Positions 46,576 through 58,845 of a stretch of DNA of 64,000 nucleotides are shown in pieces (the stretch's first letter is position 1; every line of letters starts with the position of its first letter). The stretch lies in the NCBI GenBank assembly GCA_941918925.1, contig OW799233.1, forward strand, positions 170,418,235 to 170,482,234, read 5' to 3'. Position numbers and translations under genes: made by a program. This DNA is from Phyto melanocephala (taxonomy: Eukaryota; Arthropoda; Insecta; Diptera; Rhinophoridae). The notes beneath the pieces were generated by a model. The model was given only the letters and a program-made list of their open reading frames with translations. It made no database searches and was not told where the DNA came from.

Positions 46576-47400
46576 AAAAATTCAAATTAAAGTTTATGTC
46601 TTAAAGCCAAAATTATCCCGTTTAGGAAAGTTTTAGAATAAATGACTACAAAAAAAATGTCCTTGAAACTAGGAATATTTTTATGTGACATTTTAAGTTC
46701 TTTCCAAATATGCCTTGGGTATGAGAGTAGTGGTATGTTAGTAGTGGTATGTTGTAATATATGAAAAAAAAATCCAAAAAAATATTCTTACACTTGTTTT
46801 AAACTGACATTTCTATCAAACTCTATATACGAAGAATGATGTTAAAGTTTTCCTTGTTCAGGGTAGTTTTTTTAGTACAATATAAAATGAACATTTGTAT
46901 TGCGTGATGCTTGCTTGATTTCACGGAAATATTGGGCCAAACTACATTTTTTATTTCAAAAAAAACAAATCCTTAATTTAAGAAAAAACCCTTTAATATG
47001 GCAACTCTTGTTGGCCTTCCATTTCCAATTTGCAGGCAACTGCAAAAACAACGGATAATGTAAGAATAAAAATGGAATTCATTTAATTTTTAAATTAGAT
47101 TTTATAAGTGATCTAATTAATTTTATTAAAGATGTTGAAATGGCCAGGAAATGAAAATATGGAGTTTCATTTAAGAAAAATACTGAAAACAGGGAAGATC
47201 TAAAAAATTGCTATTTCATATAGAACAGACAAAATAAAAATGAAAATAGTTAAAAAATATTTAATTGAAGTACTATTATTAAGATGTCATTTTGTATTGT
47301 AAGAACTTTGTCAGCTAACAATGATACTGCACATAGTCTTAGACTTTTGACATAAGAACTAAAAAAAAAAATTTATTTTAAGTTGATACCAGTTTTGTGC
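46576..47400. other. AT-rich DNA, no gene seen
   Basis: Nothing recognisable. Confidence 0.45.
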
Positions 47401-48310
47401 GGATAATATATACATTTAGGGGGAATACCGAAGCAGACCTCTTCCATAACGGGTTCCTTTTTAGACCTTCTTCGTTTCCCAGAGTTTACGAGGCTACCAA
47501 AAAAAAGGTATCCCCGACCTCACTGAGTCCCGCGTAATCCCAGGCGTTTGCTCTAGACTTTTGTGACTTCACATTGTAGTCTGATGATTATCTACAATCC
47601 TCACTACTGAGTCCTTTGTAATCGCCAGCATCTGCCCCTAACATCATTTTACCCATATCACTCACATCTAACGTATGCCCATCAATGGTTCTATTAAGTC
47701 TATTGCCAGCCATTGCCGGACATTCACATACCACATGCGGGGCTGTCTCAGCAGTCTCAATGCACATTCTGCAAAAAACATCCTCCACAACCCTAATACT
47801 GTACAGATGATATTTGAAGTTTCCGTGACCTGTAATCAAAGAAGTTATCTAGCTCAGGGTCCTCCGATTATATCTGAGTACCTTGACTGCATTCCTGCCA
47901 AGGGGCTTTCCAAACACCATACGTGACTGTCTACATGTGGTCGTCTCCATCCACCTTCTTAGGGTCATAGATTCCACCCATTGTAAGACCTTCGCCCGCA
48001 CCAGCCCATCCCCAAGAGCAACTGTTGGTTCTGGTCTGCAAAATGTCACAGCAGCTCTTCTTTTCGCAAGTTCGTCTGCCCCATCATTCCCATATGCCAA
48101 CATGTCCTTTAACCCATATTACCTCGTTCACAGAGGCGCACCTATTGAGCTTCAGAACACATTAAAGCACCATTTTCGAGTTCACATCCGTACTCTGCAC
48201 GCATTTAACTACAGACTGTTTATCAAGTGCTTTGATAATTCTCCTCCCATGTACTCGATCTTCCAGCAAGTAGTCCAATGCTTACAGCAATTCAAGCATT
48301 TCTGCCTAAT
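47400..48310 (-). pseudogene. LINE fragment: RNase H domain, C-terminus and 3' UTR (dead)
   Basis: Minus-strand translation gives pieces of an RNase H: AEMLELL and IIKALDKQS (48310-48200), NEVIWVKGHVGI (near 48125), then GNDGADELAKRRAA in a frame shifted by one base (near 48090). It continues with MITGHGNFKYHLYS and a zinc-type CRMC...HVVCECPAM segment to a stop at 47588. At least one stop and two frameshifts are present. Text to about 47400 is the 3' UTR. This arrangement belongs to RNase H-bearing LINEs (I, LOA or R1 relatives). Confidence 0.78.
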
Positions 48311-48599
48311 ATAAGAACACGTACTCTTCCAGACTCAGGAAGCAGGAAAAGTTCAACTCAATTAAATGAACCCTGGTGACTAAACTAAAATTAAAAATTT
48401 TTTTAGGTAAACTTATATATCATATGTCTAGGAGAGTACAACAACAGACAGGAGCTTAAGAAATAAATTTTACAGGGTTAGGAAATTAAACAAACATATT
48501 TTTTTGTGTGAAAAAAAAATTTCTATCGAGCAGTTTGTAAACTCTCATCGCTATTGTGCATACTCACTGCACATATTCACAAAAATTTGAGCCTGTGAA

Positions 48600-49015
48600 T
48601 GGCCATCCGAAGAATTTTTCAATAATCAAGTAATCGTATTGAAAGCTGTAATTACCAATGGATGCTGTAAAATCGTTTTAATCGAGCGTGGTCTCAAAAT
48701 CAATGCGACTTATTATTGAGAAAATGTGATGGAAGCTGCTTTAGTGTCGTGGGCATACAAACGTCTTAGTCGCTGACCATATACGTTTCAACATGATTCA
48801 TGATAAATCTCGTGTGAACCAAGAATGGTTAAAATACCATGTTCTACACTTAACTTCGTCCACTCAATCTTTTTCGACTTCTATGATTTAAATCCGTTGG
48901 ACTATGCCGTTTAAATCATTTGCGAGCATTAAAAAATATGCCAGTACTGACGAAAGTGATCATATTCGTGCAACATTTTTAACCCTTTGAAGGCCATAGC
49001 CAAGGTAAAATTTTG
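48600..49015 (+). pseudogene. mariner transposase remnant (D,D34D type)
   Basis: Reading through stops gives VITNGCCKIVLIERGLKINATYY, then ENVMEAALVSWAYKRL, PYTFQHDS and DLNPLDYAV. This is the catalytic core of mariner transposases, with the second aspartate in the QHDS block and the third in the DLNPLDY block. Several stops and frame changes kill it. The N-terminal DNA-binding part and both terminal repeats were not found. Confidence 0.75.
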
Positions 49016-49457
49016 ACTCCTTTCACACATTCTGTGATTTGAATTAATAACAAGTTATTAAAAAAATAAATACAATTTTAGGTATCTTCTTATCGAATAA
49101 GATTTTCACATGTTGTTATGTTATCATACTCCTAAAACATTTTTGCTATGTTTTCTATACATTTTTTAAATTGATAAAATTGTAACATAAATAGTAATTT
49201 TATATTACATAAGAGTATACCGATAAAGAGTGCTGATGATGAAATCGTAGCTGGTTTCAAAACTGAATTCCACTCGTCTAATATCGAAATTGTTTTTTAA
49301 TATTTTTCAATGATTACAGTTTTATATAAATCAAATATTTCAAATTTAAGCAAACTCACTTTCGAAATATTAAAAAAAACCGCAATTTTACAAAACCGGT
49401 TTTCGAATAACCGGTTTTTAATGTTATGTTTTTATAAATATATAAACTAAAAAAACG
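49016..49457. other. AT-rich DNA with accggtttt text near 49395-49425
   Basis: The aaccggttttcgaataaccgg text is related to the repeats at 36530-36770. No gene seen. Confidence 0.4.
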
Positions 49458-51438
49458 AAAATTTTATTTATTATTATTATTATTAAGACATGTTCATTAA
49501 TTACAATCCATTAACAAATTTTAATTAGAACTTAGTCTATTTACAAATGTTTTTTACATATATCTTCCAGTCTTCCCTCACCCTAGCTATGAACGGCAAC
49601 TGGTTGTAGGATTTATTTGTTTCCTTGGCCACCGTATTTCTCCAAGATGTTTTCGGTCGGCCGATGCTTCGATACCCCTGTGGGTTCCACTCAAGTGCTG
49701 CATGTGGGACCTCGGATCTTTCTTTCCTTAGTGTGTGTCCCAACCATCCATATTTACGTTTCTTTATTTCGCTTTCAATCTTTACTTGATTAGTTCTTAG
49801 TAGCAGATTTTCGTTAGTTATTGTTTGAGGCCACCATATTCTTAAAATATTGCGAAGACATCTATTGATGAATGTCTGTAATTTCTGAGATATATCTTTT
49901 GTGAGAAACCATGTTTCACATCCATATAACAGGATGGATTTTACGCAGGCGTCAAAAATTCTTATCTTCGTTGATGTGTTAATTGTGTTTGACCTCCATA
50001 CTTTAAACAGCATTGCGAACCTGCCTTTAGCTTTCTTTAGTCGGCTTTCTACGTCAAGTATTGTTCCCCCATTAGTGCTTATAATGCTGCCGAGATACTC
50101 AAAACTGGTTACTTCACTGATCTCCTGCTGATTGACTGCGAACTGGGATGTGTTTACCGCATTAATTCTCATAGTTTTAGTTTTGTTAATATTGGCTTTA
50201 AGTCCTACTTTAGTTGATTCTTCCGTAAGGGATGTTAAAAGAGATTGCATTTCTGAGTTTTTGTTGGACAGAAGGACTACATCGTCGGCATACTCTAGAT
50301 GCGCTAATTTGCTGCACATACCCCAATTCAGTCCCACTGATAATGTATCAACAGCGTCAAATATTACATCCATTACAGTTATAAATAAAAGCGGTGAGAG
50401 AGCGCACCCTTGTCGTACACCACTCTTTGTTTCAAAGCTATCGCTTAACGCACCATCATGTAAAACCCTACACGTAGAACCTTCGTAGCTATGCCTTAGA
50501 ATGTTTATTAGCTTTTGAGGAATACCCCTTGCATCTAGCGCCGTCCAAATAAATTCTCTCTTCAGAGCATCAAACGCTTTTTCGTAATCAACAAAGGTCA
50601 AGTACATAGTTGCATTAAATTCTGCTGCCTGTTCAATTAAGATTCGAACCGTATTGATTTGGTCTATGCATGACCTACCAGGACGAAAGCCCGCTTGGGT
50701 GTTACGGATGTTTTTATCTAGAGCTTCTGCTATTCTGTCTAGTATGATTTGGTTAAATATTTTAAAAACTGCCGGCAATAACGAGATACCACGCCAGTTA
50801 TTGCAAATCTTCTTATCCCCTTTTTTCGGGATTTTAATAATTATGGCCTCTTTCCAGTCGGAAGGAAAATCTTCAGTAGTCCAGACTAGTTCGTAGATTG
50901 GGCGCAAGATTTCTGCCATTGCAATGGGATTAGCTTTGAAACATTCTATTGGTAAATTATCGTTACCCGCCGCTTTTCCGCATTTCATGTTTCTAATTGC
51001 TGCACAGATTTCGCTTACAGTAGGGGGGTTGGTGTTTATATTTCCGTTAGGGTTTAAACGTCTTGGTATTGTAAAACTGTCCGATTCATTGTGCATTATG
51101 TTTAACGTTTTTTCGAAATGTTTACTCCAAACATGTAATTGCTCTAGTTTGGAAGTAATGCTTTCACCACTATCACCATCTATGACAGGAGAGCTACCAT
51201 TAATATTACCGCTGCAGCCAGAAAGTGTACGGGTTAACTTGAAAAGTTCCTTCATATCTCCTTTTTCGGATGCTATCTGTGCCTCTTTGCCAATATTTTC
51301 ATAAAATTGTTTCTTATCTTGTCTCACTTGTCGTTTGATGAGCTTACTTGTTTCTCTATACTCCATGGTATATTCCTCTTTACGTTGGGGATCATTCTCA
51401 CCTAACATCGCTAGTTTGATTGTTCGTCTTCTTTCTAA
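49458..51438 (-). mobile_element. RTE-like LINE, 5'-truncated
   Basis: The copy starts inside the linker after the endonuclease (about 51438 on the minus strand), contains the whole RT and C-terminal region, and ends with a short 3' UTR and a (TAA)n tail at about 49485-49460. The endonuclease domain is absent, a common result of incomplete reverse transcription. Confidence 0.82.
49537..51408 (-). CDS. RTE-like LINE reverse transcriptase (N-terminal endonuclease missing)
   Basis: The 623-residue frame has no internal stop. RT motifs: GKAAGNDNLPIE (about 144), PKKGDKKICNNWRGISLL (about 194-211), AGFRPGRSCIDQ (239-250), VDYEKAFD (273-280), SGVRQGCALSP (329-339) and YADD at 373-376. The C-terminal part has LLYGCETW, LRNILRIWWP and KRKYGWLGHTLRKE followed by GRPKTSW, the standard tail of RTE-type elements of invertebrates. 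The ATG at 51408 is only the first one after the truncation point; the frame is open about 11 codons further upstream. An ancestral promoter is not present, so expression would depend on neighbouring sequence. Confidence 0.88.
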   Translation of the reverse strand: MLGENDPQRKEEYTMEYRETSKLIKRQVRQDKKQFYENIGKEAQIASEKGDMKELFKLTRTLSGCSGNINGSSPVIDGDSGESITSKLEQLHVWSKHFEKTLNIMHNESDSFTIPRRLNPNGNINTNPPTVSEICAAIRNMKCGKAAGNDNLPIECFKANPIAMAEILRPIYELVWTTEDFPSDWKEAIIIKIPKKGDKKICNNWRGISLLPAVFKIFNQIILDRIAEALDKNIRNTQAGFRPGRSCIDQINTVRILIEQAAEFNATMYLTFVDYEKAFDALKREFIWTALDARGIPQKLINILRHSYEGSTCRVLHDGALSDSFETKSGVRQGCALSPLLFITVMDVIFDAVDTLSVGLNWGMCSKLAHLEYADDVVLLSNKNSEMQSLLTSLTEESTKVGLKANINKTKTMRINAVNTSQFAVNQQEISEVTSFEYLGSIISTNGGTILDVESRLKKAKGRFAMLFKVWRSNTINTSTKIRIFDACVKSILLYGCETWFLTKDISQKLQTFINRCLRNILRIWWPQTITNENLLLRTNQVKIESEIKKRKYGWLGHTLRKERSEVPHAALEWNPQGYRSIGRPKTSWRNTVAKETNKSYNQLPFIARVREDWKIYVKNICK

Positions 51439-51589
51439 AATTTATTTGGTTTATTTTTTTTCTATTTTAAATTGATAAGAATTAAAAAAAAGGCCTTCAA
51501 AATTTAAATCAATTCATAAAATAAAATTTTTAATACATTAACAGTATAAATTTAATGCTAAAAAGCAAGAGTGCTTATTTAGTCGTGTA

Positions 51590-52150
51590 GAATCTGATAT
51601 CATGCACATAGGTAAAATTAACTTATCGTAGCATAGCCTACATTATAGATTTAACGTTTCATTTGAAACCCATATTAGTGGAATTAGGAAATAATATTAT
51701 CAATCCCTTTCATTTGATAGTAATATTGTGAGGGTTTATAGTTTACTTTATTCTCTAGGCAAGTCCTTTCAATTGGTGCTAATATTGAGAGGCTGAAGGT
51801 GTTATATTTTTAAATACTAGATTTGACCCATATATAAATGTAATGTATGTAATTTTAAATCGGGTTTTAATGTTTTGTTAATGTATTATATTCTGTTAAT
51901 CAAACCCTTTCATTTGGCACCATATCTGCTCTCTCGGTTACCTAGAAGCTGAAATTTCCATTTTCGTTTATAAATTTTAGGGAAAACGCTAAAAGAGTTG
52001 TATTTTGATGCTTATATCTCCGTTAGTCTTAAACCTGTTTCTTAGTTTTTCTAAGGAATAATTTTCGAGACCACGGCTTGAAACTCAATATTATTTGCGT
52101 GTCCAGAAGTCATTTTGGAGCTCGAGAATTTATATATAATGTGGGGTCTT
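51590..52150 (-). repeat. Dispersed repeat of the 9891-11300 family
   Basis: It shares ctttcatttgat followed by caatattg-like text, gagacc/tgacccatatat, and gcttatatctccgttagt, the reverse of the module in Helentron-like copy 2. Orientation is therefore opposite to that copy. Confidence 0.5.
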
Positions 52151-53633
52151 CTAAAATTTGATTTCAACCAACACATAAACAAACGGGAACAATTGTACTA
52201 TAAATGTATATAGTTATGTACAAGGACATAGCTATTGGATATTGTCGAATAAATAGAGACATAAAAACCGATTAATCGAATAATTAAAAACCGACCAATT
52301 TGAAAACCCGATTTTAAAAGCCGGAAAATTTTTCATTTCAAACCCTGTTTTGAAAACTTTAAAGTTTAATGAGAGCAAAAATTAATTAAAATCAGAAATT
52401 TTCCAAAAAAAATTATTTGAAATTTGCAAATTTTTTTTTTACAAAACGAAATTTTATTGAAAATTTTTAATCAAATTTAAATTTATGAACATTTATCTTC
52501 TTTTCCTTCATTTACAATTTTATTAAAATTTCAAGCAGATTGAAAATTTGATTATAAATTCATTATAAAATAATAATTTTTGTAAAAAAAAAAAACTTTT
52601 TATAAACGAAAATTTTACAAATTTGATTTTTTTTATATAATTTTTTTTTCTTGTTAAATTAAGACTTATAAATTTTTTTTTTATATTTTCTTATTAACTA
52701 TAATTTAAATATGCGTAATTGCAGGAATTGCATTAAATATAAGGATTTAATATTAACTAGATTTTACATGAAAACCTCCATTATTAAAACTTTTAATTGA
52801 CCAGTAAATTTAGTAGATAGATTTTTTTTTAAATTAAAAATTTTAAAACATTAAAATTTAAAAAATTTAACAAGCTAATAGTTTTCCAAAGCACAACTTA
52901 AAATGTACTCTCTTTGAGTAGAGAATCCACCAGAAGCTCAATCTTATATCAAGTAAATATGTTTAAAACAACATTTACTTTGTAACATTTTTAAAGTTAA
53001 ATAATTTCAATTTAAACAAGTTAAGTTTAAGGTTAAACCTAAAATTTATAAATCCACTGCTCACTTATTCTTCTAATAAACTCTATTAATATTGTATGCA
53101 AACACTAAATAAGAAACCCCCTAAAAATATGCTTTTATATATCTGATATTTATGCTAACTCTACTTAAGCAACACAGACAATAATTTATGAAGTGTTGTG
53201 TGTTCTGTTAATATCCATAAATATATGTTCTCCCATTTTTTGGAATAAAGAAACAGAAATCAACGGCAACAAAAAAGGTATTGAAACGAAAACATGAATA
53301 CATACTAATACACTCATATAAAACCGAGCAACAGTTTTCCTTTGTCAGGACAAGACACAGAAATAATAACAGCAACGGAAACATATAGGAACATGTGGTA
53401 CGATGGTTACGATTAAATGTTGTATAGAATGGCTCTCAGTGTGTGGTAGAAATTAAGTTAAATACATACAAACTTATAAAAAAAAATTCTCTCAAACAAA
53501 GAACAACTGACTACGTCATTGAAAGGTGACTTTTTCCTTTGTTAAGCAACATAATCAAATTCACCTCACAGTCAAAAAATTGAGTATGAATTTGTAAGTG
53601 ACTGACAAACAGACAGATATATTATTGTATTGT
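52151..53633. other. AT-rich DNA, no gene seen
   Basis: Around 52260-52350 aaaaaccgat/aaaccgacc text recalls the accggttt repeats. Nothing coding. Confidence 0.45.
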
Positions 53634-54392
53634 TATATCCTTCACCTGTGGTGCACAAGGGTATATATAGCTTTGTCATTCCGTTTGTAATTTCTACAAT
53701 TTTCATTTCCGACCCCATAAAGTATATATTTTCTGAAAGCTTATGAATAGAGGAGTCGATTAAGCCCTGACCGTCTGTCCGTCTGTCCGTCTGCCCGTCT
53801 GTCCGTGTGTTGGTTGAAATCAACTTTTAGAAGCAACTATATGTTCCTCATATCTGTATATGGTATCAATCTCTTGGAAATATCCAGGAATGAATCGCTA
53901 TTGAAATTCAGCACAATCGCCCCATAACTTTCTGAGATATGAGCAAAAAACCACGACCACCTCGTTTTTTTTCACAATTACAACAACAACCTACATACAT
54001 ACATACATGTAAAAAACATACCAAACAAAAAAAATTACAAAAAAAAAATATTAAAAATAAGAAAAAAATAATAAAAAAACTACAAAAAAAAAATTTAAAA
54101 AAAATTTTAAAAAAAAATTTAAAAAAATTTTTTAAAAATTTTTCTAAAAAAATTTTTTAAAAAAATTTAAAAAAAATATAAAAAAAAATAATAAAATATA
54201 AATAATATATTAAATAAAATAAAATAAAATTTTTTTGGCTCAGCTGGGATTCGATGCCACATTTATTCTAACGTGTACGTATGCACGTATTTTATATGGG
54301 ATGAATGGTGATACAAACAATTGTTATTGCATGACTACACGTTGTGAAGGGTATATAAGATTCGGCACGGCCGAATATAGCACTGTTACTTG
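53634..54392 (+). mobile_element. Helentron-like repeat, copy 4, with internal inversion
   Basis: Left end atatccttcac...aagggtatatatagc, GTCC/GTCT block 53780-53810, gagatatgagcaaaaaacca near 53934, right part gttgtgaagggtatat, palindrome attcggcacggccgaat and cttgtt end. Between about 54006 and 54280 the text is reversed relative to copies 1 and 3: the long tract is A-rich and not T-rich, and ggctcagctgggattcg reads forward. Confidence 0.75.
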
Positions 54393-57300
54393 TTTTTGTT
54401 GTTTTTTGTTTTTCATTTACTTGTTGGACAGATTGTGTTGCTTTGCTTTACATGCATACATTACGTATGTATGTATGTTTGTATCTATATACATATGAAG
54501 CATAAAACTGTTGCTCATCGCATGGGTGTTGAGGGTCGGTCGTTGCCTTTCTGTATTACCATTATTATTTGTACAAATGCCAGTTTTATTTGACAATCAT
54601 AAGGAATTGAAGAAGAGCTGAAATATCCGTTAAAATGAGTTTATTTCTTTGGTACTAAGAATTCACCTTTTTATAATTTGGTAAAAAAATTACGTACATG
54701 TTTTGGCATTTCCTTTTATGTTCGTTTTTCGGCTGCTCCATGGGAAACAGGTAATTAGAAAATAAACACTGGGACAAATCTTCAAAAAAATTGTTTTGAA
54801 ATTTATTAAAAATTTTCACAAAATGAAAAATTTTTGATTTAAGTTTAAAATATTAGGTTATTTGCAAATATTCGTATAGAATCCAGAAAAGTTAAAAAAA
54901 AAAATTGTCAAACATTTTTTTTATATTAATAATTGATCGAAATTCAAAAAAAAATCAAATAATCCAAAACTCATAAAAACTTTTCTATAAAACAGAAGTT
55001 GTTAATTTTTTTAAATATTCTTAAAATTTTCTAAAATCGAGTACTGAAGTGAAAAATTTATTACAAATTTCGATTAAGGTCTAAAATAATCGCAAACTTT
55101 ATATAAATCTGTTATTTTTAAGAAAAGCCGTCCGATTTGCGAATGTATGAAATCGATTCCAGCTTGACAGTAAGGATACTTTTGAGTAGAATCGGATTAG
55201 GAGATGTGACATCTCATTCATATTCAGAGGGCTTAATTTTTTATACCTTAAGTTTTGCATAGATCTCTCTTATTACAGTTGACTTTTTCGTGTTAAAAAT
55301 AAAACAATAGACAGTCGAAGCATGGGTAGCGACACAACGAAATACATTATTTGTCATACCTAGTGCCTTTAAACTTAGGTTGATTCCTTTTTATTGTAAT
55401 TACCACATAAAAGCTAAAATTAAACATGATGCAACCTTAGAAGCAGGCTAACTACTAATAATATTCATTGACTTTAAACTTTACTTTAGCGCTTATGCTG
55501 GTCAAAAATCGACAAGGAAAGTAGAACCTTATACAAAGAATGCTTTTAGAAATGATCGTACCAGTTGACACCCACTAAAAATTAAATTTAATTAAATTTG
55601 TATGAATATTACATTTGGTATAGATCATAGATAATCCCTATCGATACAATTTCTGCTTAAATGAAAATTTATCTTAAACTTATGTCAAAGTCATATGAAA
55701 ATTTTTTAACTCTCACTAAGATGTTCTTAATAGCTCAAACAGTAATTTTACTCAGAAAGATAGATTTTTCGAAACTAAGAGGCAATAATTGAGGCCCTAT
55801 ATTCTATGTAGAAACCAAAAAGGATCTGTATAAGATCCGATAATACCGTATTTTCTATGCCCCTTTTTTGAGTATAAAAAAGTATAAGAAAAAAATGACT
55901 TTTTACTCGAAAGGTAGTCATTCCTCAAGAAGCACTTAGTGAATAAGGGCGGACGAAAAAATATGTAACTGTGATTGTTTACTCTAAGAGATTTTGTAAT
56001 GAAAATATGTACTTTGTTCGAGTTACAGTTAACGCTCTTAGAACATTTTTTTTTTTTGAGATCGCCACCAATTTAATTGAGGCTTCGCCGAGGTACAGAG
56101 GTCAAAAGCTTAATCTATTATTTCTTTAAATGTATTTTAATAGTTTTCGAGTTAATGGTTACTAATAAAACTTGGCTATAAAAATAAGATCATATTTCCA
56201 TCGCAAATGCTGTTAAACCAAATGTTTTAAAGGATTCGGGGCTTCCAATACCAAGATCTTGTGTATTTTAAATAAGATCCCATGTTTTTCAGGATATTTT
56301 TTTAGTTATTAGCAATTCAAATTTAAGGATTTATCTTATATTTAATATCATGCTCTTCAAAAACACTTATTTTTAAAATTTACTCAAAACAAAGTTTTCA
56401 TTGGTAATTTTGTAGGAAGATACGTATATCGTCGTTGCTCTAACAAATTCAGTTATGTGACTTTTACTAATTTTTCAGGAAAGCAAACAAAAAAACATTT
56501 TATTTTCTTCCTTGATAGTATTAAACTTACACATATTGACTGTTGTTTATTTTTGAACCAATCAAGATATACTTAAACGGTTTGAAGGAAGGAAAGACTC
56601 AAAATCGTGCAATAAAACGAAAATAAAAAAATATCACATAATAGATCACTTCGGAGCTTCGGCGATATACAGCCTTTTATTTTTTATTCAGTCAAATTTC
56701 TAACTATTTATGATAACTTTTTTTAAATTCAAGAATGCTTTTTAAAACAAAAATGGATGCATTTTTGTAGTACAAACTTTAGCTTTAGCTAAAATAGACG
56801 CTTATTTTTCAATAACAATCCTATTATCCTTAAAATTTAATTTTAGGATTAAAATAAATAATTAATTAGTTTTTTTTTATTAATGCACGATAATAAAAAA
56901 AAACTTATTTTTAGCTAAAGCTTGTAGAACAAAGTTTTGTACGATCTCGTTATGGAAATAAAGCTTAACTTCTGTATTTTTTTAAAAATTGTTTGCAGTG
57001 TAATAATTTTTTACAATCAAATTTTCTCACCAGCTTTTATAACACCACGAAATACTGCAACAAAACCAATAACTTTTCACTTACTGTGCCCCCAGAAATT
57101 TCACAATGCGCAATCTCTTTTTGAACAACAAAAATACCCACAATCATCCTGAGCTCTCCCTATAAAATTCACCACTTGTGAACACGTACGGATGTTGACT
57201 TTTTTCACCATATGAAAAAGTCAAGAGAATTTTATAACAAAACATACCTAAACGGTACAGTACGGTTTAGAGAATCATCGAAGGGTTTCAGGTTTATTTG

Positions 57301-57539
57301 TGAAACAATTTATTTTAAATTAAAAAAATAGCAAAAAAAAAATAAAACGCTTAAGAGATTTAATAGTGTAAATGGTAGAGTGTTTAACTTGCAAAAACTA
57401 ACAAAGGAATTGATAAAGTAGTAACATGTGTAAATAAATATAGAAAGCACTTCAATGTAAATACACGAAATACGAATACAAGTGTAAAACGAGAATATAA
57501 GCAAAAGAATTTAAAGAATTAAATTCCTTTCATTTTTTT
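54393..57539. other. AT-rich DNA, no gene seen
   Basis: Contains an inverted pair with tttagctaaa text (about 56768-56805 and 56905-56942) and a 10 bp perfect hairpin stem ttgacttttt / aaaaagtcaa just before 57224. No coding or repeat family recognised. Confidence 0.45.
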
Positions 57540-58845
57540 TTTGTCATATGGCCAGACGAAGAAAAAGCCAAAGAGAACGAGCAACAGCGTGAGAGTGAGA
57601 AAAAAAAGTGTATGTGTTTGTGCTCAAATCGTATGCAAGGAATACGTTCATCATCCGCCAGTATGTATATGTGTGCAAACGTTTGAGCAAGTATGCATGT
57701 GAAAAGAGAATGGGAGGTAAAATAGTAGTACTAGTAGTACATGTGTTCATCAACGTGCGTTTAAAGTTTAGCATCTGAAATGTAATAATAAAAAAAATTA
57801 AATAATAAAATTTAAATAAATCAAATATTAAATAAAATAAATATTGAACAAAAAAAAAGGAAAATGTGCATTCGTTGTATTTAAAAGCTGAGTGTTAAAA
57901 ACAACATCAACTAGGGATATACATATACACACATATGCAAATACATACATATGTAAAATGACACAAAACCCCATACAAGTGCTAATTGAGCTTGATGTTT
58001 TCTAGCCACTCTGTCAGTCAAGTAAAATATATTTCTCTTAATTAACTGTATTATAATAAAAATAAATTACATTTTATTAAAAGGAAGGCCAAAAAAAAAC
58101 AAAATAATAAAGAAAGCATGACGAGCAACACTGTTATTACTTAAGCACATTTTGTTTGATGTATGTGTGTATGTCAGCATATTGTTTCAAGGACTTAATG
58201 TACATAAATAAAATACCCGCCGTTTTATGACTTTGCTAACGTACAAGACACAAGAGTTTATTTAAATTTAGTTCTGTTGAAAATGAAAATAAACCGTAGT
58301 AAAATATTAAATTATTAAGATTACTGCTTAAAGCACAGTACCTCAGCCACACTTGTCAGCCCAGTTACCCATTACCAAACACACACTGACAACCTGAAAA
58401 GCAACCAACCAACCAACTGATCCCACCACTTAAAAAAAAATTTAATAAAAAAGAAACTGCTAAAAAGTGTCTTAATACATAAACTAACTTTCAACATACA
58501 CCTGAGCTCTTTGGCCAGTTTGTGTTAACAGAAAAAAATGTGTGTTTAATAAATTTGTGTTGGCTTAAATCCTCCATTGTTATGTGCATAAAATAAAATA
58601 ATAATAAAACACCAACATACAAAACCAAACATCCTTTCAAGCTGTGCATGCTCGTCGTTGTATGTGTGAAGATTTAAGCATCCCATCAACCACACCACAC
58701 GTGTTTAAATGTTTGAAAGAAAGAAGAAAAAAATCGAAAACAATAACAAAAAAGACACCTCAAAAACAGTTTAGTGACGTGTAAAAAGTAACTCTTCACA
58801 AAAATCATAATTCAAATTACAGCATTTCTGCTTAATTTACACCAG
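57540..58845 (+). other. Candidate host promoter and 5' UTR exon ending at a splice donor
   Basis: The segment is free of the repeat families seen elsewhere, has gagtgagaa-type text near 57590 and long CA/CAA- and A-rich text with few T runs, as fly 5' UTRs often have. It ends caccag and then gtatgtg, a good donor with the intron starting at 58846. No ATG frame of note follows before the donor, which fits a noncoding first exon. The start of transcription cannot be placed; this is inference. Confidence 0.28.

Noticed and set aside
47675..48314. Plus-strand frames of 83 and 143 residues
   Set aside because: Shadows of the LINE RNase H fragment on the minus strand.
49901..51304. Plus-strand frames opposite the RTE-like ORF
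   Set aside because: Shadows of the 623-residue minus-strand frame.
53939..54160. Lysine-rich 73-residue frame
   Set aside because: It is the A-rich tract of Helentron-like copy 4.
58011..58020. Initiator-like tcagtc as a transcription start
   Set aside because: No downstream promoter element or TATA at a fitting distance; too short to support alone.
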